From Sphaerulina vaccinii (lineage: Eukaryota; Ascomycota; Dothideomycetes; Mycosphaerellales; Mycosphaerellaceae), in contig JAKUDP010000017.1 of assembly GCA_022570795.1 (NCBI GenBank), positions 248,001 through 312,000 of the forward strand: a stretch of 64,000 nucleotides of DNA. The letters run 5' to 3'. Made by a program: the position numbers and the translations under genes. Position 1 is the first letter of the stretch. Each line of letters starts with the position of its first letter. Shown piece by piece: positions 10,930-21,405 of this stretch. The notes beneath the pieces are model-generated. The model was not told the DNA's origin and did not search any database. It saw nothing but the letters and a program-made list of their open reading frames with translations.

Positions 10930-13084
10930 TCACATATTGGTATCATATGTATCTTCTACCAGCCATTGACACGTTCCATACGTTGCATGTTCTTGTATCG
11001 TGCCTTCATAGTTTACTTCCTCATCTGGCTCAAGCGGGTGACTCAAGTGCATCGGCAATGCCCAAACTACCTTCCACCGCGTTGCAACCTCTCTCGATAC
11101 CCTTAAAGCCTGGCTCGCGCGCTCAGGCCAAGTCTCTGCCAACAGTTCGATCGCTTTCGAGCAGTCTTTGACGCTACGTCTAGCGCTCCTGCACAGCTTA
11201 GCGTCTGTCGTTGAAGTCGCGCTGAAGAGAAGATAGATGCCTGCCGTGAGGACATGGTGTACTACGAAGAAAGGTAGATGTGAGATCCTCGTCGTCACGT
11301 TGGGCAGCCTGATAATGCGAGTGAATGTTATCGCCGAGGACGTCACTGATTCCTGAGAAAGAGTTCGGAGGGCCTCGGGCATTCCTTCGGAAGAGCGCAG
11401 GAATGGTCGATGTATGAGCATCACGGAGGTGTGGTAGCTCAGATGAAGTGTCACAACGGCGAGGTTTGTGGACGACCGAGCATAAATGTTGAGGTCGCTG
11501 TCTGCTTCCAGGACTTTGTGGAACGTAGCAAGCGCTTCGTGGGCTTCAAGAAGTAGGGCAGCCTTTCGATGCGGAGAGAGTTTGGCAAAGTCGAACGCGT
11601 AGCTGTAGATCGTCAGTATCTGTGAATATAGTCTGATGTATACTGGTCACTCTGGATGAATCTCACATCTGATCCATATATATGTCGTGGACATTCCATA
11701 GTCTGCACTGCATGTCGAAGGCATGCTGATCGAGTGACATGGTCTCAGGGTCAAAGGCGCTGGCATAATGGGCACTTCGGATGCGCTTGAAGTGGATGGC
11801 AGTTGCGTCCGTGAAGCGAAGTTGCAATGCTGGACACTGGTCAGCACGAAAGTGTTGCACTATCTTGTCGAATTCATACCGATCGAGCAAGAAGAACGGC
11901 CAGAAAGCCTTCGCACGAGATCGTTGCCAGAGCTGGTCAACCTCATCATGGCCTTGTATCAGCTCATTTGCATGTAGTCCGAGCTGCAGTGTCATAGCTC
12001 CAGCCATATCTACATCGACTGATCAGTCTCAACTGGATTGGTGGCGTGGAGAGCTTACAATTGTACATGTATCCCATATCTCCATCGCCTCGGCTGAGAT
12101 AAATCCACGATAGCACAGTCAAGCCACGCAAGATTGTTGTCGATGGATGAAGGCGACAGCATGTCAGGGCGATGTTCTGAGCATAATCCAGGTAGAGTTG
12201 CCCAAGACTGATGAGAGCCGACTCTTTGGTAAAGACAGAGCCTGCGGCAATAGCGCTCGCTGTGAGGAACTGCTGTGGCATGGTCATGCTGTCCGATGGG
12301 TCCATGAGAATTCCAGCATCGAGAACGCCATCGCAAAGGAAGTGGAATGCATTCACGCGTTCCTCGAAGAGTCCTAGCAGTAATTTTCTTGCTGCAAGCT
12401 CGTTTGTCAAGTCCGGCAGCAGAGTTTCATGAGTGCTTCGAAACTTCTTGCTTGTGGCAACCGAACTTTGCTGAAAGCAGAAGTTGCCTGAAGGTCCTTG
12501 GAAGGAGACTTCGCCTGGGCCACTGACGTTGAGCTTCCACATCATGTCAGACAGGTCATCGACTGGCAGTCTTTCTACTTGACCGAGTTGCACATCGGTA
12601 CTATCGCAGTAGACATCATCATGGTCCAGCCCATCGTGAGCATCTAGGTCTGTGTGAGAATCTGACTGAACGTCAAGATCATGAGATAATTCATTGGGCC
12701 ATGGAGCGAGCTTGCTTGTAGATACGCTCTGAGCTTCTTCCAGCACAGTGATATGAACCTGTAAGGCTGCCACCTGACGCTCGAGCTGTTTCACTCGTTC
12801 CGAGTTGTCCGGCGTATGTTTCCTGTTATACATCAGCGTCTCATGTCTGCCCATTAGTGTAGTCTTGCTGACTTCGAGGATCTTCCCCCGCCATAAACAC
12901 ATTCTCTACTTTGCTTAGCACAGTTGGCACATATGGGAAGTGCTCCATTGCACTTCAATCATCCTTATCAGCTGAGGATAGTGCTGCGACTCGTCGGATG
13001 CAGCCTCACCTTGCGCTTGCGTTCACGACACTGATTACAGGCGATCGAGGTGTTCTTCCTGCGAGGGAATCTGTTGTCCTCCAT
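10930..13084 (-). CDS. Zn2Cys6 binuclear-cluster transcription factor
   Basis: Fungal zinc-cluster regulator with a fungal-specific transcription-factor middle-homology region. Five exons: 13084-13010, 12952-12873, 12822-12059, 12009-11667 and 11602-10930. The introns are 57, 50, 49 and 64 nt; 644 residues. The Zn cluster is split by intron 1. Once joined it has Cys16, 19, 26, 33, 36 and 43 in the canonical C-x2-C-x6-C-x6-C-x2-C-x6-C spacing. A short basic linker and a coiled-coil-like heptad stretch (VKQLERQVAALQVHI) follow, as in dimeric CGG-binding factors. The C-terminal half has the helical regulatory domain (LHLSYHTSVMLIHRPFL). Its position beside nitrilase and MFS genes suggests a pathway-specific activator; target sites were not identified. 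Confidence 0.92.
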
Positions 13085-13305
13085 ACACTGATGATAGCTG
13101 ATGGAAGGTTGATGAAATTGAGAAACAGAAGAAGCGGTTGGAGATTTGTAGATGCCAAGACATCTGAGCAGGATTTGACGGCAACTGTCGACCTCCAGCT
13201 TCCTGCCACGAGGGACTTCTCTATCCTAAACACAACGACACTTCACGCATGTTCAACAAAGCCTCACATCTTCAGCGACGTCTTCTCAAAACCATCAGCA
13301 CATGG

Positions 13306-14335
13306 TCACAGTAGATCGGGCCTCGAATAGTGCCCGACGATGTCCAAGAATGACTTCGCACGCCTAATCTCGCCGACATCGAGGTCTGCATAGATGATGC
13401 CTTCCTGTGTTTCATCGACATCCCCCGAGATCTGCCTACCATCTGGTCCATAAATGGCTGAACTGCCACCTCCAGGTGTATTCATCACCGCTCCGCCCGA
13501 GGTCCTCATCAAGTTGATACCCTTCTCGCCAATCACGCCCGTGGTATGCAGTACGAAGGACCCAGACTCAACTGCATACGTGCGAGCCAAGTTCCGAGCG
13601 CCTGTCAGAATCAGCAAGGGTCGACTCGAACGGGCAGATGACAAATGACCTTCTCTCGACATGGACCAAAGCTCGTCTTTGCCCTTGCATGGCGGTACTG
13701 GTGGCCACGATGCGACATGAAAAGCTGCCCTCTGCGAGATGGGATGGTGCTTCAGCAGAGGCTGAGTATGCTCCCAGCATGCCAGTTGGCTGACCTGTCC
13801 GACATCTGTTGATACGACATTCTTCAGACTGCTTCCAGAAGCATTGCCGAAGATGGTTCGCTCCATATGCGTGGGCAGGATCTTCCTCCGATGCATCAGG
13901 ATCTCTCCAGTACTGTCGATCGTACATTGCGATATGTACAACGAGTGGTGGAAATTCTCAGAGAAGCCGAGAGCTACCGTTATCTTGTGCTTTCGCGCAC
14001 ATGCTTGGATGGCCTCCATCTCGGGACTTTCGACGGCTAACGAGTTCTGCATATACCGATCGCACAGTTCGAAGTCGACTGGACGGGACCTGAAAGATAT
14101 CAGCCAAAATACATACTGAAAGCCATGCATAGTCCCACTAGACCCAAGCTGGGTAACCTGGAATCCAACATTCCGGAAACGATACCAGCTTAGCACCATT
14201 CTCTGCTGCCTCCTCAATCAATTGGCATGTCTTCTTGACAGAAGCTTGCAGGTCCAGCCATTCAGGCTCTGCCTGCGTCACCGCGACTCGGATCGTGTCT
14301 GAAGGCATGGAAGGTTGTGTATATGCCTCTCCCAT
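13306..14335 (-). pseudogene. Nitrilase (carbon-nitrogen hydrolase) with premature stop at exon 1/2 junction
   Basis: Fungal nitrilase of the arylaceto/aliphatic type, which hydrolyses R-CN to the acid. Exons inferred: 14335-14139, 14089-13650 and 13601-13306, with introns of 49 nt (14090-14138, CTGAT branch, TTTCAG acceptor) and 48 nt (13602-13649, stop-free). All three catalytic residues are present: Glu55 in [13 protein letters not shown], Lys in HRRKILPTHMER, and Cys in LACWEHTQPLLKHH. The only frame-consistent splice at the first junction makes codon 66 TA|G, a stop, where relatives as I recall them have Trp before RPVD. The rest of the frame is intact to GHYSRPDLL (310 codons). It may be a recent nonsense allele, an unusual splice, or a sequence error. 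If intact, it would act with the adjacent regulator and transporter. Confidence 0.72.
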
Positions 14336-14724
14336 GTTTGCTGGGACGGCTGACAAGGAGTTGAAAATAGTGAAATGTATTTTCTATGCACAACCGGGTC
14401 ACTAATAAGAGTACTTAGATCGGCCTGCTCGAATGCTCGAGGCCATGCTTATCGTATGCGGAAGTCCAGAGCTGATCACTATCACTACGGACTTGACAAA
14501 GCCGCCAGTCTTGGCGCGGAAATATCAACTCCGCAATGATATGATATGCACGGTACACTACTTCGGCAGCACAATAGTAGGAGATCAAAGTCTTTCACTG
14601 AGATAGGGCTCACATCAAGATAGGGAAGAGATATGGTTGTCCTATAAAAGCCCTACTTAGTGGTCCCATTTCTCTCGATGCCCAACAGCAGATTCCTCGA
14701 ACATCTCCAGCTCGAAACACTGCC
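14336..14724. promoter_or_regulatory. Divergent promoter region, nitrilase / MFS transporter
   Basis: About 390 bases between head-to-head genes. It contains several CGG/CCG triplets (for example near 14,393, 14,421 and 14,503) of the kind zinc-cluster regulators bind, but no clear everted or inverted pair that I can defend. Confidence 0.35.
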
Positions 14725-16296
14725 ATGGCTCTGGACTCTGCTTTCAGCGCGACTATCCAGGAATACACTTTACCCACTACAAGCCCTCTCGGCTGGAGCA
14801 GACTCAACACAGAACTCGCATTCGCCACCATCGTCCTTGGCGCTAGCATTCTAGGAGTCATCGGCCCTCTGCTCGTCCCAGGCTTCACAATCGTGGCAGC
14901 AGATCTCGACGTTCCCCTATCGAAATCACAGTCTCCAATGGAGCTCTCGTTATGGCACTTGGAGTCTCAGCATACATATGCAATGCCCTCGCCAGGATCT
15001 ACGGCACACGCCTGATCTTCTCAACAACAACTATCTCGCTGGTCGCGACTTGTTGCTGGGGCGCGGCGTCGAAACCTTATATGTCGCTTCTGATTGCGAG
15101 AGTGTTCCAAGGTATGTCCGACCTGCGCTGGATCGGGCTCGCAACTGATGAAAGCATAGGTCTCGGCATGGGTGGCTGGTTTGCCCTCGCAGGAACAACC
15201 TGTATCAACGCCATGTTCTCCGTCACGGAACGAGGACGACGAGTTGGACTCTGGAACTTCGCTGTCATTGTCTCAGTCAACATCGCTCCGATCATCAGCG
15301 CCCAAGCGATTGTCAACCTTAGCTGGCGATGGGCTTTCTGGTTGCTGGCCATTGCATTTGGTCTCATTCTGGGCCTGACAATTGTCTGCTTTCCTGAGAC
15401 TGTGTTCGTACTACCGACACAAGACCACACCGCTGTTGCTACCGAATCCGGCACCACTTCCGACTCGATCCCAGGCGAGAAGAGCCCTCCTCACGATACA
15501 ACAAGAAAGTCTCCCTCCCTCAACATCGGCACCACTCACCAAGTCCTCCCAACATGGGCCAGCCTCCTCGCCATCGACTCCAACAGATTCGGGACTCAAA
15601 CTCAAGCACTACGCAACCTTGTTGCACCTCTCACCCTCCTCACCAACCCAGTCGCCATCTACGGCTGCCTAATGTGGTCCGTCTACTTCACCTATGTAAT
15701 AATCCAAGGCGCAGTCGCCGACCAGATCTGGACAGCCCCTCCATATAACCTGACCGCCACAGAAGTAGGAAACCTCGTAGGAATAGCACCTTTGATAGGC
15801 TCCGCACTGGGCTGCATCCTAGGAGGTTGGATTTGCGACTACTCCAGCAAGTTCATGGCATCGCGGCGAGGTGGAATATACGAGGCAGAAGATCGTCTCC
15901 TCGTCCTCATACCCGCCGTGCTCAGCATTATTGATCGGAGCATTCGGACTCGGAGAATCCATCCAACGAGAATACAGCGCGATCATCACTGCAGTCTTCC
16001 TGGCTATACTCAACTTTCGCAGTCGGAGTAGGCTGTACAGGCATCGTAGCGTATACAAATGATGCGATTTGGGAGAACGTGCAGGCGAGGCTTTCGGTGT
16101 TGTTGCAATGTTAGCGAAGAGCGCGTTTGCTTTTGGTTGGACGTTCGCACTCATCAATGATTTATACGCAGAGCGTGGGCCGAGAGTGTTCTTTGCTGCG
16201 ATTTTCGGAGGATTGAGTGTTGGAGTGACGATGTTGATTGACTGTTACGATGTATTTCTTCGGACGCCAGATACGAGGACGATGGAGGCAAGGTGA
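14725..16296 (+). pseudogene. MFS drug/polyamine-type transporter, frameshifted
   Basis: Degraded 12-helix major facilitator. It starts at ATG 14725; one normal 48-nt intron (15112-15159) joins ARVFQG to LGMGGWFALAG. Conserved coding meaning moves between frames at about 14922-14930 (SKS... to SNGALVMALGVSAY), 15930-15935 (to IGAFGLGESIQREYSA), 16012-16018 (to AVGVGCTGIVAYTND) and 16057-16070 (to LGERAGEAFGVVAM), ending at the stop at 16294-16296. None of the four shifts has a plausible GT-AG intron. At least two are in short A or T runs, so read errors cannot be excluded, but the neighbouring intact genes argue for real decay. It was probably an exporter co-working with the nitrilase locus. 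Confidence 0.78.
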
Positions 16297-16363
16297 TAGA
16301 GTAGTTCTGTACATTTCATCTTTTTTCTTAAATCGACTGTCGCTTTCTATTGCATCAAATCCT

Positions 16364-18331
16364 CTAATCAGCAGCATTCCTCGTGGCAGCCTCCTCACTA
16401 GCTTTCCCATAATCCGTCCTCGAAATATATACAGATTCCAACGCAGCAACTATTCCAAGACCTACAGCCGGTCCAATCCAAATTCCAACAAGATCGAAAT
16501 GTAATCCAAAACCCAGAGCAAAAGATAGCGGTAAAGCGATCGCATAGTATGCGAACAAGTTGATATATCCTCCAATTTCCTGCTTGCCTAGACCTCGAAG
16601 GATACCATTACATTGTGCTGCTAAAGAATCGACGAGTTGGAAGGTAGCGCAGACGGGTAGAGTTGCGGCTGCTAGGGCGACGACGTCGGGGGCCGAGGAG
16701 AAGAGGCGGGGGAGGTAGTTCCGGAGAGAGGAGAGGAGAACGACGTTGAAGATACCCAGGACGGCGCCAATGCAGAATGTTACTTTTGTTGTGACTTTCG
16801 CAGCATCTGGTAGTCCGGCTCCGATGAGGTTTGCTGTTCGCGTAGAAGCTGCGATACTCAGCGGGAAGGGGAGTTGGTAGGTGAGTACAGAAAGGCTCTG
16901 GAGAACGGTGTTGGCCGCAAGGTGGGTCGCGCTGATTCGAGCGGAGGCGAGAGTAAGGATTTCGAAAGCGAGGAATTCTGCCAGTACCATTATTAGGCCA
17001 GGGAGAGCGAGTCGGACCATTGGACCCCAGTTCACGAAAGCTTTTCGCGTGAAGCCAGGCCAGCATTCCATTCCGCCTACGAAACGGACATATAAGAAGA
17101 GGAGAATTGGCATCAAGCATTCGGTAATTGCGACTGCGATGGGACAGCCTATGAAGCCCCATTTGAAATGCCAGACGAATAAATAATGCATTAGGACGTT
17201 TAGAGGGGCGGCGATAAGGAGGACGTAGAGGGTGGCTCCGAAACGACCTTGAGCTTGTACGTATCTTTTGGAGGCTTCGAAAGCTGCGTAGCCTGGAGCG
17301 CCGATTACGAGAACGCGGAGATACATCCCTGCTAGGACGGCGATTTCTTTTTCGGGCACGATAAGTGCGAGGATTTGTTCTGCAGAGAGCCAGATTATCG
17401 CAATGGGGATTGTGATTGTCCAGAGAAAGAAAACCATACGTTGGAGTTGGAGGCCTACGAGTTTCTTCTTTCCAGAACCGTAGGCTTGGGCACAGAGAGT
17501 GTCGAGGGATGTGGAGAGTCCGTGGTAGACTGCGTAGCCTGTTATATTTGCAGTCATTGAGCCGAGAGAGACGGCTCCGAGTTCGTTCTTGCCGATGTGG
17601 CCGACTGTGAAGACTGAGGTTAGGGTCAGGCTGTTTTGGAGGATGAAGGTCAAAATCAGAGGGGCCGAATATCGTGTGAGAGTCTTCATCTCGCGTTGCC
17701 AGGTTGTTTGGATTTGGCCGTTTTGGACTGCTTCTTCCCACTTTTTTGTGATGTTTTCTGGGCTGTCCTGGCCACCGTATGGAAGTGATGGGTCTCCTCC
17801 GTTCGCGAGGAGTCCTGTCGTTTCGGTGGCTTCTGCTGTTCCTTCCACATCTGCGACTGCACTGCTCTTTCGCCTGACATTGCTGATCATCTTCCGGATT
17901 GTGTTTCCACCATCGCTTGCACTGCTCTCTTTCCGTCGCGGATGTTTGGGAGGAATAATCTTATTGTCTCTCAGCAGACTCCTCTCCTCCCCAATCGCAG
18001 CCTCCCACTCCTGCTCCAGTGGTACAACTCTTTCTGGCTGCTGCGACCCTAAAAATGGTCTCGATGTGGGAGCAATATATGATGGACGTCTATAGTAGCC
18101 AGCCATGGAGTGTGAGCCTAAGGTAGGCATATCCTGCGTATTCGTCCGACTAAGTGCATTCTCTTCATCGTCTCCATCCGCGAACTCATCATCCTCGAGA
18201 TCTCGCGATATTGACTCCTCGGCAATGGCAGCGATATGTGACTGTGATCGATAGGACGCGCCCATGCTTCCTGAAGTGGTCTGGGTGATGGGCGATTGGC
18301 TTCTGTTGCGTGACGAGATCGGGTGAGACAT
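16364..18331 (-). CDS. MATE family multidrug/toxin extrusion transporter
   Basis: Single-exon MATE (multi antimicrobial extrusion) antiporter, 655 residues from the ATG at 18331. The first 190 or so residues are Ser/Asp/Arg-rich and probably cytosolic and disordered. About 12 hydrophobic segments follow from residue 225 on. MATE landmarks include PLILTFILQNSLTLTSVFTV in helix 1, LCAQAYGSGKK after helix 2, and the second-half counterpart RTANLIGAGLPDAAKV. It resembles the fungal vacuolar or plasma-membrane MATE proteins of the yeast YDR338C type. It is convergent with the broken MFS gene, 67 bases away. Substrates are unknown. Confidence 0.92.
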   Translation of the reverse strand: MSHPISSRNRSQSPITQTTSGSMGASYRSQSHIAAIAEESISRDLEDDEFADGDDEENALSRTNTQDMPTLGSHSMAGYYRRPSYIAPTSRPFLGSQQPERVVPLEQEWEAAIGEERSLLRDNKIIPPKHPRRKESSASDGGNTIRKMISNVRRKSSAVADVEGTAEATETTGLLANGGDPSLPYGGQDSPENITKKWEEAVQNGQIQTTWQREMKTLTRYSAPLILTFILQNSLTLTSVFTVGHIGKNELGAVSLGSMTANITGYAVYHGLSTSLDTLCAQAYGSGKKKLVGLQLQRMVFFLWTITIPIAIIWLSAEQILALIVPEKEIAVLAGMYLRVLVIGAPGYAAFEASKRYVQAQGRFGATLYVLLIAAPLNVLMHYLFVWHFKWGFIGCPIAVAITECLMPILLFLYVRFVGGMECWPGFTRKAFVNWGPMVRLALPGLIMVLAEFLAFEILTLASARISATHLAANTVLQSLSVLTYQLPFPLSIAASTRTANLIGAGLPDAAKVTTKVTFCIGAVLGIFNVVLLSSLRNYLPRLFSSAPDVVALAAATLPVCATFQLVDSLAAQCNGILRGLGKQEIGGYINLFAYYAIALPLSFALGFGLHFDLVGIWIGPAVGLGIVAALESVYISRTDYGKASEEAATRNAAD

Positions 18332-19051
18332 CTTGTCCACTCTATTGCTGTCGTGTGCTTATACTGTCGTCTTATAGCTGTCGTCCTGCTATCGCGTAAT
18401 TGTATCACGCGATAGAGGCATGTGAGAGAAGTACACAAGCCAACTCTTTTGCTGGTAGGAGATAGGAACGGAACAATGAGAAAGGACTACTCTACCTCTA
18501 TATCAGTAGACTCCTTTGCATTGAGAGAGTGAGGTCGTCTGGGCCGGTGACTAAGGACGGCGAGCTCGATAAGGAAGCTCTAAACAGTGCAGCGGTGGAG
18601 AAGAAACATGGTCTGTGCCACATTGACTTCGCGTTACAGCTGCCGATATGGAAGTCCTTGCCGATGAACAACTTCACTTGCGATTTCGACATGGCCAGAG
18701 ATGATCGAACAGCAAATCTGGGCGACAAGACGCGTACTGGTCGTGACTCGAAATCAGACTCCGATGTATACCTCGAGTTGACCTACAATAGCAAAGGCGT
18801 TGGCCGTTTTACAAGTGAGCAGAGCTTGCTTGGCAGGTCTCAGTTTTGCTTGGCCGATGCTCGATAGTCTACCCGAAGCTCGAAGCACACATCATCTTCC
18901 TCTACTACTCTTCTTATCCCTTCCATCGTCTTCTTCTTCATCATCACGCCCAATAGTACCTGAATGACTTGTCGTCGTGCCTCCAAGATACTGATTCCAA
19001 GATACTGATCGACATGTTTCGGCACCGAAGGCCACGACACCGGTCGCACTA
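18332..19051. other. Intergenic region
   Basis: About 720 bases upstream of two divergent genes. An open frame at 18529-18867 starts with GTG and has no recognisable motif, so I do not call it. Confidence 0.45.
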
Positions 19052-19633
19052 ATGAACAGCCTGGACATAATATTCAAGTGCTGTCCTCGCAAGAAGATGT
19101 CAAACCAAACAATGGAGAACGATAAGAGTACCCTAGAAGACCAGAGCTACGCAACAACTGCATACTTAGAATCCCTCACAACACAAGTCATTGAAACCCT
19201 GAACCGCCGGGACTGGACAGATCCTCTCTTACAACAAATAAGTCCTCATGTGAAGTGCATAATTCAGGAACATAATATCAAACACCGCCGCAAAGGCTCT
19301 GGAAACTACAATTCTATAATGCAAACAATCTTCGACGCCGAAGGTGTAACCAAAGTCAAGGTATTGGATGCTCAGGCTACGATAGATAAAGATGATGGTG
19401 AGAGTGGGCAAGTTTGGACGTTGCTAAAGGTCAAAAATGCGAATGAGTTGTTGGACGGGATGGAGATTGAGACTGTTCTTGTTTATTATTGGAAGATGTT
19501 CAAGAAGAAAAGGAAGAAGGGAGAGGAAGAGGAGACCGAGTGGTTGATGACTGGGTTCGAGGCTATTAACGGGGTGCCGCCTTGGTTGGGATTTGGAGGT
19601 TCGGGTCATGTCGAAGATGGTGGTGGTGGTTGA
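19052..19633 (+). CDS. Hypothetical protein (possible NTF2/SnoaL-like fold)
   Basis: ATG-initiated frame of 193 codons with in-frame alternatives at 19097 and 19112. The first 20 residues include a Cys-Cys pair. The middle (YLESLTTQVIETLNRRDW, then a beta-rich stretch with VWTLLKVKNANELLDGMEI and VLVYYWKMFKKKRKK) has the helix-then-curved-sheet order typical of small NTF2-like proteins of filamentous fungi. That assignment is only an impression of the pattern. The tail is Gly-rich. No intron is needed. I do not recognise a specific family. Confidence 0.55.
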   Translation: MNSLDIIFKCCPRKKMSNQTMENDKSTLEDQSYATTAYLESLTTQVIETLNRRDWTDPLLQQISPHVKCIIQEHNIKHRRKGSGNYNSIMQTIFDAEGVTKVKVLDAQATIDKDDGESGQVWTLLKVKNANELLDGMEIETVLVYYWKMFKKKRKKGEEEETEWLMTGFEAINGVPPWLGFGGSGHVEDGGGG

Positions 19634-20242
19634 ATGAAGATGAGTGAAAGTGTCTCTGCGAATGAGCAGAAACTACGCAAGCGAGAACGGCGACTTGGGC
19701 AGATGCTGACAGCTTCGAGAATGGAGCTACTTCCCAAAATATGGTGGAATACTCATGTGAAAGTGAGCTCAACATCGAAGGTCTTGGCATTGGCACGACA
19801 CAAGAGACGCGGCAGCAGAAGAATGTCTTCTCACGCTTCATCAATGCCAGCATCAGATCCACATACACCACATAGCCCTCCAAGTCACACGTGGCAGTGA
19901 CTCAGCTGAGTTGTCTCTGGTACGAAGCGGAACTCAGTCGATCTGAATTTACTAGCGATCCGACAAGAAAGTGAGGACCTTGGCTCCGGAGTCACCCGTC
20001 TGATCGTATATCATAATTCTCATTCTGCACTGGATTCTCACAACACCTTGCATCAACAAAGCCACTTCAAGCGACAGCAATACAACCACGAAAGAACCTC
20101 ACAGATTCAGAGATACTTCTCTGTCGAGCTGGCAGTTCGTTCTGAAGTGCTGCACTACCTGGCTTCTCCACCTCGGACAGACATCCAAGCCAGAAATACG
20201 ACAGACAGAAGCCTTCCCGACCAATCAAGCAAAACAGAGAAC
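19634..20242. other. Intergenic region
   Basis: About 610 bases. The frame upstream of the next gene is open from a TTG at 20048 but has no ATG before 20243, so it is probably 5' UTR. Nothing else is seen. Confidence 0.45.
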
Positions 20243-21181
20243 ATGTTCGTGGCAGCGCGATTACCACTTTTTGGACGTGATCTAGAAAGCAAGAGACCGA
20301 CTTCATTCCTGGACCTACCAGCCGAATTACGGAATGAGATCTACGATCTGTCGTGCATTACCCATTTGCAATGTAAGACACATCGACCCCTGATGAATTA
20401 CCATGATCAAGAGTATATCTACGCCCAACCACGGGAAGGAGCAGGAATAAGAGCGGCGTGCAAAGGGAAGGAATGGAATTGCTCAGCCCAGCCTGCGATA
20501 ACCAAAGTCTGTCGCCAGGTTCGTCAGGAGACTTTACCTATGTTTTACCACAGCCAGCACTGGTATTTCACGATGTTTTGGGATCGTAAAGAATGTTCTG
20601 GCAAGACTTGGACTAAACTGTGTTGCAAGGATCATGTGTTCCCTAGAAAGTGTCCCCTTGAGCCCTGGTACTGGGATCCCGAAAGCACAAACTTCAAGGA
20701 AGCATTTGATAAGTGCAAGAAGGAATGTGTTATCGATTGGATTAAATGGGAGCGTCCCATCTACAAAAACCGAAACGTTCACAGAGATCTAGTGCGATGG
20801 CTCGAAGCCATTGGACCCAAGAACGCAGCAAGCATCAAAAAGTTGACGATTGTCTACTGTGTCAAGAAGCGAGCTCATGACATCGAGTTCGGCCTCCTGC
20901 CGATGTTAAGGAAGCGAGGATTACAGGAAGGTGTCTTAGACTGGGGAGATATCGAACATCCCGATCATGAGAATGTCTATAACTGCTTGACGAAGCCGAA
21001 GCCGGAACCAGACGCACAAGAACGATTATGGCGCGAGCGCAGAGAAATCAAGATGAAGTGGAGACAGGGTACAGCTCCGAAGACGAGAGACCTGGAGGAG
21101 GCGTTGATGGGACTGCTGAAGTGTCCTGCGACAGCCTGGGAAAGGTGCAAGTTAGCCGTCTGCGTGAGACATCCGGACTGA
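20243..21181 (+). CDS. F-box-like (LPAELRNEIYD) fungal protein, paralogue 1
   Basis: Single-exon protein of 312 residues from the ATG at 20243. Near the N-terminus FLDLPAELRNEIYDL is the signature that opens a large, poorly characterised F-box-like family expanded in Dothideomycetes. Later it has KVCRQVRQETLPMFYHSQHWYFTMF, the usual second block of this family, then WLEAIGPKNAASIKKLTIVY. A Cys-rich middle (KECSGK, KLCCKDH) is present. Family members are proposed to recruit substrates to SCF ubiquitin ligases, but few are tested. It is the first of three related genes in 4 kb. Confidence 0.75.
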   Translation: MFVAARLPLFGRDLESKRPTSFLDLPAELRNEIYDLSCITHLQCKTHRPLMNYHDQEYIYAQPREGAGIRAACKGKEWNCSAQPAITKVCRQVRQETLPMFYHSQHWYFTMFWDRKECSGKTWTKLCCKDHVFPRKCPLEPWYWDPESTNFKEAFDKCKKECVIDWIKWERPIYKNRNVHRDLVRWLEAIGPKNAASIKKLTIVYCVKKRAHDIEFGLLPMLRKRGLQEGVLDWGDIEHPDHENVYNCLTKPKPEPDAQERLWRERREIKMKWRQGTAPKTRDLEEALMGLLKCPATAWERCKLAVCVRHPD

Positions 21182-21405
21182 GGCACAGTCGATAGTATCT
21201 TAGCGAAAGCGACTATTCTACGCCGCCTAGCCCCTGGGCAGATATAAGAGGAATAAGCTGGTCAGGCGGAGATACTTACTGCCATATAAGTGGACCATGA
21301 CGGTACAGGGTGGTCAAAACATACATTTAGCGACAACTCATACAGCTCTACTGCGACTCAGACCTCGGACAGCACTTCTTTGGCCTTTCTGCTCCATCAG
21401 ACCTA

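Noticed and set aside
13300..13310. Second possible Trp-to-stop change (CTG TGA) at the nitrilase C-terminus
   Set aside because: C-termini of fungal nitrilases vary and the protein already ends with the conserved GHYSRPDLL, so the TGA may be the natural stop.
16608..17741. 377-codon minus-strand ORF rich in Arg/Pro/Ser
   Set aside because: Shadow frame of the MATE transporter on the same strand.
18529..18867. 112-codon plus ORF upstream of the small hypothetical gene
   Set aside because: Starts with GTG, has no ATG near the start and no motif.
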